NCBI GenBank assembly: GCA_027405735.1
Contig: JAPEHQ010000012.1
Location: 496,001-560,000 of the forward strand
DNA from: Mucor racemosus
Lineage: Eukaryota > Mucoromycota > Mucoromycetes > Mucorales > Mucoraceae
DNA length: 64,000 nt
Direction: 5' to 3'
The position numbers were made by a program, and so were the translations under genes. Positions 58,815-64,000 of the stretch are shown piece after piece (the first letter of the stretch is position 1; each line of letters starts with the position of its first letter). The notes beneath the pieces were generated by a model. It was not told the DNA's origin, did not search any database, and saw nothing but the letters and a program-made list of their open reading frames with translations.

Positions 58815-61134
58815 TTATTGATTTTTTGTAGGATGCTCTTCTTGAGCACGCACATCTGCTTCAAATATAGAATCTGTAGGCATAACACAATTTTTGTCTT
58901 TAAAGATTCCCTCCAAAGCATTGACCCAAGCCTTTCTTTTAGCCATTGCATGCACTGCATGTTCTGATAAAGCAGATTTTGATGAAGCAGGTGCTTTTCT
59001 CTTTTTCGATTTTTGTGTTCTCTGTTGAAATAAGAAGTTAATACTATTGATCGTTGCCTCTAGTTACTTTATTAGTAACTTACAAATCGCTTTAAATAGC
59101 TTTGTTCTACTTGAACGTCTAAATTATCCAGTACATGTCTATATTGTTCATATTGAAGTTGATTGTCAACTACATTTAATAGCCGTTTTTTTCGATATTC
59201 ATTCGTTGTATATTGTTCCTTTAATTCTTTTGCTGCTAATCTTAATTCTGCGCATATTTCATCGTCTTCTCTTGTATTCCAGTCCACCTGTATAAAAGCT
59301 ATAAATATGGTATTCACACTAATTAATATAGTCCCAAAACTCACATCATCTTCACCAAACAATCCTGCATATCTTAATTCGCTTTTCAACCTCTCTTCGA
59401 ATATCGCAATATCATCTGGAGGAACAGACGACATTTCCTCTATTGATCGATTATGGATATAGCCTTTAGTGGTAGTAAACATTTCGTTTGTTAACATATC
59501 CTCTTGATCATCCTCTTCATCATGAATTGTAATTCCATCATCTGCTACCAAACTACTCAGTAATCGTTCTGTCAATTGTCCACAACTAATATCCGCTTTA
59601 AAAAGATGATCATCTGTCAAAGGATGGGTCAAGTATTTTACATGATCGTGTGAACCTTGTCTCGAACTAGAGCTCATGGGCGAATGTGATCGACTCATAG
59701 CAGGTATATCGTCCTCTGACCAGACATCAGTATAATGTCTACCCAACTGTGGTATTGTATAGAATTTATCGTCATCGTCTTTGGGTAATAAAAATGATCG
59801 ATCCTCTTCTGCTAGAGGTCGGAAATGTGGATCAATAGCTGTCCAAAATGTTAAAATAGGTACTTGATCCTTGGCTTTCACTCGCACAAAGTCGGTGTCT
59901 GGTGTATTAGATCGATTGTGTGCTTTTGTATTGTTTTGTTGTTTGCTACTGTGATTTCGATTAGCATCTGTTGACTTTTTCTTTTTTGTGTGCTGCTGAA
60001 AAGTAGTTAGATCAGATAATTTATATGATTTTTAATTGAATTGTACCTGTCCTGATTTTGAGTGTGCTTTTGCGGTAGGTGTTGTTGACGTTGGAGGTGG
60101 TGAAAGACTACGTGTAACTGAATTAGAAGAAGCATCATCTAATTTCTTTAATTTCACAATATGATGAGGTGATTCACTGCGAGACGAAGTGCCTACAATG
60201 TTGAATTAGTAAAAATGTATTTAGATGGATCAAATATTTCTTTTTACTTTTTGATAGACTTATATCATCGTCTCTTCTCCTTTTCCTTCGTAACGCTTCT
60301 AATGCACTAAATATACATGTGTGTTATTGATTATACTGCATAATGTTTTTTCACAAGTAAACACTTTACAGTTGTCTTTCGAGTTGATTCTTGGTATGTG
60401 TATTTGAGTGTAGCATATCTGATGATTCATCTACAAAGTATATTCAACGTAAAAAGAAAAGAAAAAGAAGAAAAAGAAGAGAGAAAATAATTATAAAAAT
60501 AGCATAAATAAATATAGATTACTAGATGTAAATAATAAAGCAACTAAATACCTGTAGTTTCTTCCTTAATTTGCAATTTTTCCAAAATAGCTGGACTAGC
60601 ACTTTTCCCTGATTTCTTGGTTTGATCTTGATGATTTTGTTGTGCTTGTTGTTCTTGATGTTGCATTTGCTGCGATTGCAATTGTTGTTGTTGTTGTTGA
60701 TTTTGTGCTTGTTGTTGCTGCTGTTGTAGTTGTAGCTGTTGTTGCTGTTGTTGTTGTTGTTGTTGTTGTTGCTTTTTTTGATGCTGTACTTGTTGTTGAT
60801 CCAATTGTCTTTGTTCATCTTGGGCTAAGTGATACAAAACACAAAAAGCTTGAGTATTGCTTTTATAATTGATTATACACTACTTACTCAATTCTCGAAC
60901 TCGAACATTTTTCTTTAAATTAGAAAGATCTCTTTGTAGATTTCGAATTCTTCTTTCAGATAAAGGCAACAGTGCCTCCAAATCTGCTTTAATATTTAAT
61001 AATTCATTAGGGTCTGGTATAGAACCTGGTGAAGAAGCTACACTGGTATTGTTTTTAAATTGTCTATAATGAAGAGCTGTAGCTGCTGAAACAGGTACCG
61101 GTTGTGGGTACCGACGCGTTAATTCTTGATTCAT
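58815..61134 (-). CDS. NGG1: Transcriptional adaptor ADA3/NGG1, SAGA HAT module (eight exons, 615 aa)
   Basis: The minus-strand exons are 60888-61134, 60552-60824, 60370-60430, 60248-60306, 60047-60192, 59345-59995, 59084-59287 and 58815-59021, 1848 nt in frame. ADA3 couples Gcn5 and Ada2 within SAGA/ADA in the nucleus. The N-terminus has a coiled coil (NIKADLEALLPLSERRIRNL) followed by a long polyQ segment. The conserved core contains DTDFVRVKAKDQVPILTFW, GRHYTDVWSEDDIP, CGQLTERLLSSLVADD, IFEERLKSELRYAGLF, WNTREDDEICAELRLAAKEL and YRHVLDNLDVQVEQSYLKRF, the signature Ada3 C-terminal domain. A basic tail with SKKRKAPASSKS follows. The ATG at 61132-61134 was chosen because upstream codons lack an ATG. 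Small exons of 59 and 61 nt are required by phase. Confidence 0.9.
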
Positions 61135-61779
61135 AGTTGCATACAACTCTTTGAGCCAAAAACGAGGAAGGGGTAAAGAAAAAGGAGAAAAGAGAGAAAT
61201 AAGTTTATTGTTTTCATTGCTTAATAACGTCTGACAATCAAAAAATTGAGGTCATCTCAATGTAGTAATTAGCATATACAGTAATCCCATCATTTCGTAC
61301 TTTTATCTCGAACTTAACAACCACTTTAATTTGTATGATCGAACCCTTGTATGAAAATGGAAACATTGTAGTCGAATATATAAAACTTGAGCATTGGGAG
61401 AGTTTTCAATAAACAGACATCGTAAAACCATAACAGACCATTTGATAATGCTGTAACTAAAAATTACAAATGTTCATAAAAAGGACAGCGAAAAAGATAA
61501 CAATGTGCATTATTTAATACCATATATCGGAAACGTATTCATTGTCATAGCTACAAGTTTAATTGATATGTAATAAGTATACTGTACCTCAAGATATGAT
61601 CTAATGCTATTTGTCTGATCTCTCTACTGAAAACTCTCTCCTTTGCCGAAATTAAGGCTACTGATCTCTATAAAATACCCAATCTTTAATTGACGCCTCT
61701 CTGGCTACTTGTTGTGATATTTTAAATAATTAGATTTTGGAAACAGCTACGATCCATAAGTTAAATATGCTCTGATATT
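61135..61779. other. ADA3 upstream region
   Basis: Expected to hold the ADA3 promoter. No gene is seen. Confidence 0.4.
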
Positions 61780-62990
61780 TTTTTGTAAACACCTATTGGA
61801 ATAAAATTTGAATTTCAAAGTTTTCAATCTTCAAAACCTGAGCGTGTCTCCCCCCCCCTCACCCTTTTTCTATACCTAACTTCATATTAAACACTTTCAG
61901 GATATACCTTGGGAACCACTAAACAGATATAAATTGGTCGCATTATGCTACCTATTCTTGAGTTTATTTTATGTCTCACGAAAAACTCAAAAACACTTAA
62001 AATTCGCTGCATTTCCCTTGAAAACTGGGTCTCACTTTTCCTTCCTGCTTTACTTTTTTTCCCAATAAATAATACAAAGAAAAAATAATATACGAATGTA
62101 CCTGAGATGTTCAGATTTAATCCCAAAATAGGTATCCAGAAATATCCTACCTTTTGCAGTTGGTATTAATTTTCCAGTACTTGTGTTTCAGATATTTACG
62201 CATATTTCACTGTTGAAAACTGAAAGCTTTGAGGCTCCATATCTCCACAAAAAATCAAGCTATACTAACACTTTCTAATAATGAAACTGACTTGTTTTAA
62301 AGCACTTTATAATATATGTTTGTTTAAAAAAATTCTGAGCACTTTTATTTTTTTTTTCATTTTTTTAACTTTTTTATTGTATATTTTAGAATACTCGATA
62401 AATGCAACATTATTTTTTTTAATATGCATGTCGCTGACCTCGTTGAGCTCTCTTGGACCCAGTTTAGTTTTTTTTAAAATATTGATTTTTCGTGGAGATA
62501 TCCCCAAAAATGTGTGTAAAGAGATACCGTCGTTTCTAGCTTCCATTTTTCCCTTGTATACCTTCATCCCAAATCTGAATTTGAAAAAAAATTGACAAAA
62601 ATCACGTTTTCTCTACGAAAAATGCAGATAAAACGTTTAGTAATAGCTCGATCGATAGATAATTTTGCTGCACATTGTCTCAACGTTTTATTTTTGAAGT
62701 ATTTTTATAGAAAATGATGTGTATCTCCAAAAAACCTCCAAAGTTTCAATGACATTTTGTGCAACATTTAATGTGAAGCATCTGTTTGCAATTTATTTAG
62801 ATCGATGCAGAATTTAAAACTGTACAAAAACTATCTAATACGCTATTTCAACTTACTTTGCAGTTCATGAGTCATTAAACAATTTTGGTTTTTTGTTCAT
62901 TTTCTGGTCGATTTTTCACATCGATTTTGAAACCCAGTTACCTTAGGGCGAAGCTGTAGTATGAATCATTATTTTGGTTATCTCGACAAA
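61780..62990 (+). repeat. Dispersed repeat family B, copy 4
   Basis: It matches copy 1 (9700-11330) over its length without the MITE. The minus-strand frame 62307-62567 reads VYKGKMEARNDGISLHTFLG, then SPRKINILKKTKLGPREL. The block TTTTCAATCTTCAAAA near 61828 and the block AATAGCTCGATCGATAGATA near 62642 align with 9745 and 11022. Confidence 0.75.
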
Positions 62991-64000
62991 AAAGTAATAT
63001 CTTTTGCTGGAGCAAAAAATGCATAGCATTGCCTTGGATCTTCCTTCTTGTGAATACAAAAAATAAACACCTTAATTTAGGCGCTCAATTTTTTACAATA
63101 TATTTTAGGTAAATTTCGGGTAACATTTGTCCAGTGCACTTATTTTCTGAAATTAATACTGTATTTTTATTTTCCAAGAGATTTCGACGGCTTATAAGTG
63201 AGGGTGTACCTCCCTTTTGAAGATTTTGCGTGATTCGACTCAATAGTAAGCGAAAACATTTGAGAACTCTCGGTTTTCGAGGATATTACGCAGCCAATTT
63301 TGAAGCCAATTCTATTTCTAACTCATATCAAAATGTATAATTCTGGTAAATAGTCTTTTAAACCAAGACCTAGAAGCTCATGGTCCTTTCTTTTACCATT
63401 AATTTTTTAGCAATAAAGCCTACATTCTCCATAATAAATTTTATTAGTCTTTGTTATTACTCTTTCTGTAAATAAGGTTATAAGGTTGTATGTATACATA
63501 AACTCTCAATGTCGAAATTATTAGTAAAATTTTTGTTTCTATCCTTATTATTAGCAGAGTATAATCACTATTAGCCAATCGAAAGTCAATGTAGTACCAC
63601 TCGAAGCAAAATTATATTAAACTTTAAGTAATAAATAACCTGTAAAACGTGAACTTTTCAAGAATTTACGACTACTATGTGACAGTTACACCTAGCATCT
63701 TGTAAATTTTAAATGATGGTTCCATGTTCTATGATTAAACCTTTACTGTACAATGTATTCGGAAAACAAACTGTGAAATTTCCATTGACGCCTTGATACA
63801 TAAAATATATGAATATAGGAATATAGCTTACTCATCTGTTTTCGTATTTTCTAGTATACCCGATTCATGCTTTGAATTATCTGCTTTTAAATCCACATTC
63901 AAATGTGCATGGAATATTATATAAAAACATCATTGTTATGGTGTTCCACATCATATATACATAAAATCTTGTTGCAGGCCTCAAGGTGAGAATGGTTTCA
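62991..64000. other. Unassigned window end
   Basis: AT-rich sequence without a convincing coding exon. The final 30 bases could belong to a gene continuing outside the window, but too little is visible. Confidence 0.3.

Noticed and set aside
1..64000. CRISPR arrays, operons, riboswitches or other bacterial-type features
   Set aside because: The sequence is eukaryotic with spliced genes. The only regularly spaced repeats are microsatellites and transposon parts.

Overview
The window is nuclear DNA of a filamentous fungus, most probably a Mucoromycota (Mucorales-type) species. The evidence is AT-rich sequence, many 50-80 bp GT-AG introns, small exons, glutamine/asparagine-rich low-complexity proteins, and mould-type housekeeping genes (glycogen phosphorylase, VPS25, SIN3, ATG14, Lunapark, a chitin-synthase activator of the Skt5/Chs4 type). 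Species assignment is inference. Gene models below were spliced by hand. Each was checked for GT-AG sites, phase and an open frame, and for family fit where the family is recognised.

Layout. 1-8.9 kb is gene-dense: the 3' end of glycogen phosphorylase, an orphan C-terminal exon, VPS25 (+) running tail-to-tail into a cytosolic Xaa-Pro aminopeptidase (-), then SIN3 (-). 8.9-23.5 kb holds almost no genes and is a nest of repeats. It contains a dispersed repeat family (called B here), a 484 bp AGCTCG-rich MITE, and a 5.6 kb imperfect palindrome built from fold-back elements that begin CACTACGGCC and carry a decayed piece of a dynein intermediate chain gene. 23.6-35.6 kb is gene-rich again: a FYRN/FYRC protein, a small membrane protein, a Skt5/Chs4-like Sel1 protein, ATG14 and a TBL1/Sif2-like LisH-WD40 protein. 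35.6-54.6 kb is a second repeat island. It has two more fold-back elements with the dynein fragment, an intact DD34E Tc1/mariner transposon inside one copy, and in another copy a Tc1-derived element carrying a broken PD-(D/E)XK-like gene. 54.7-61.1 kb contains Lunapark, a tyrosine-rich protein with an N-myristoylation signal, a Sel1 protein and ADA3. The last 2.9 kb contains another repeat B copy.

Functional themes. Several resident genes act in chromatin control (SIN3, TBL1-like, ADA3, FYRN/FYRC protein), and others act in membrane traffic and autophagy (VPS25, ATG14, Lunapark). They are separate monocistronic genes, so no operon logic applies. The most unusual content is in the repeat islands: gene capture by fold-back elements, nested insertions that can be dated against empty sites, and a transposon whose own transposase has mostly been replaced by an unrelated gene.
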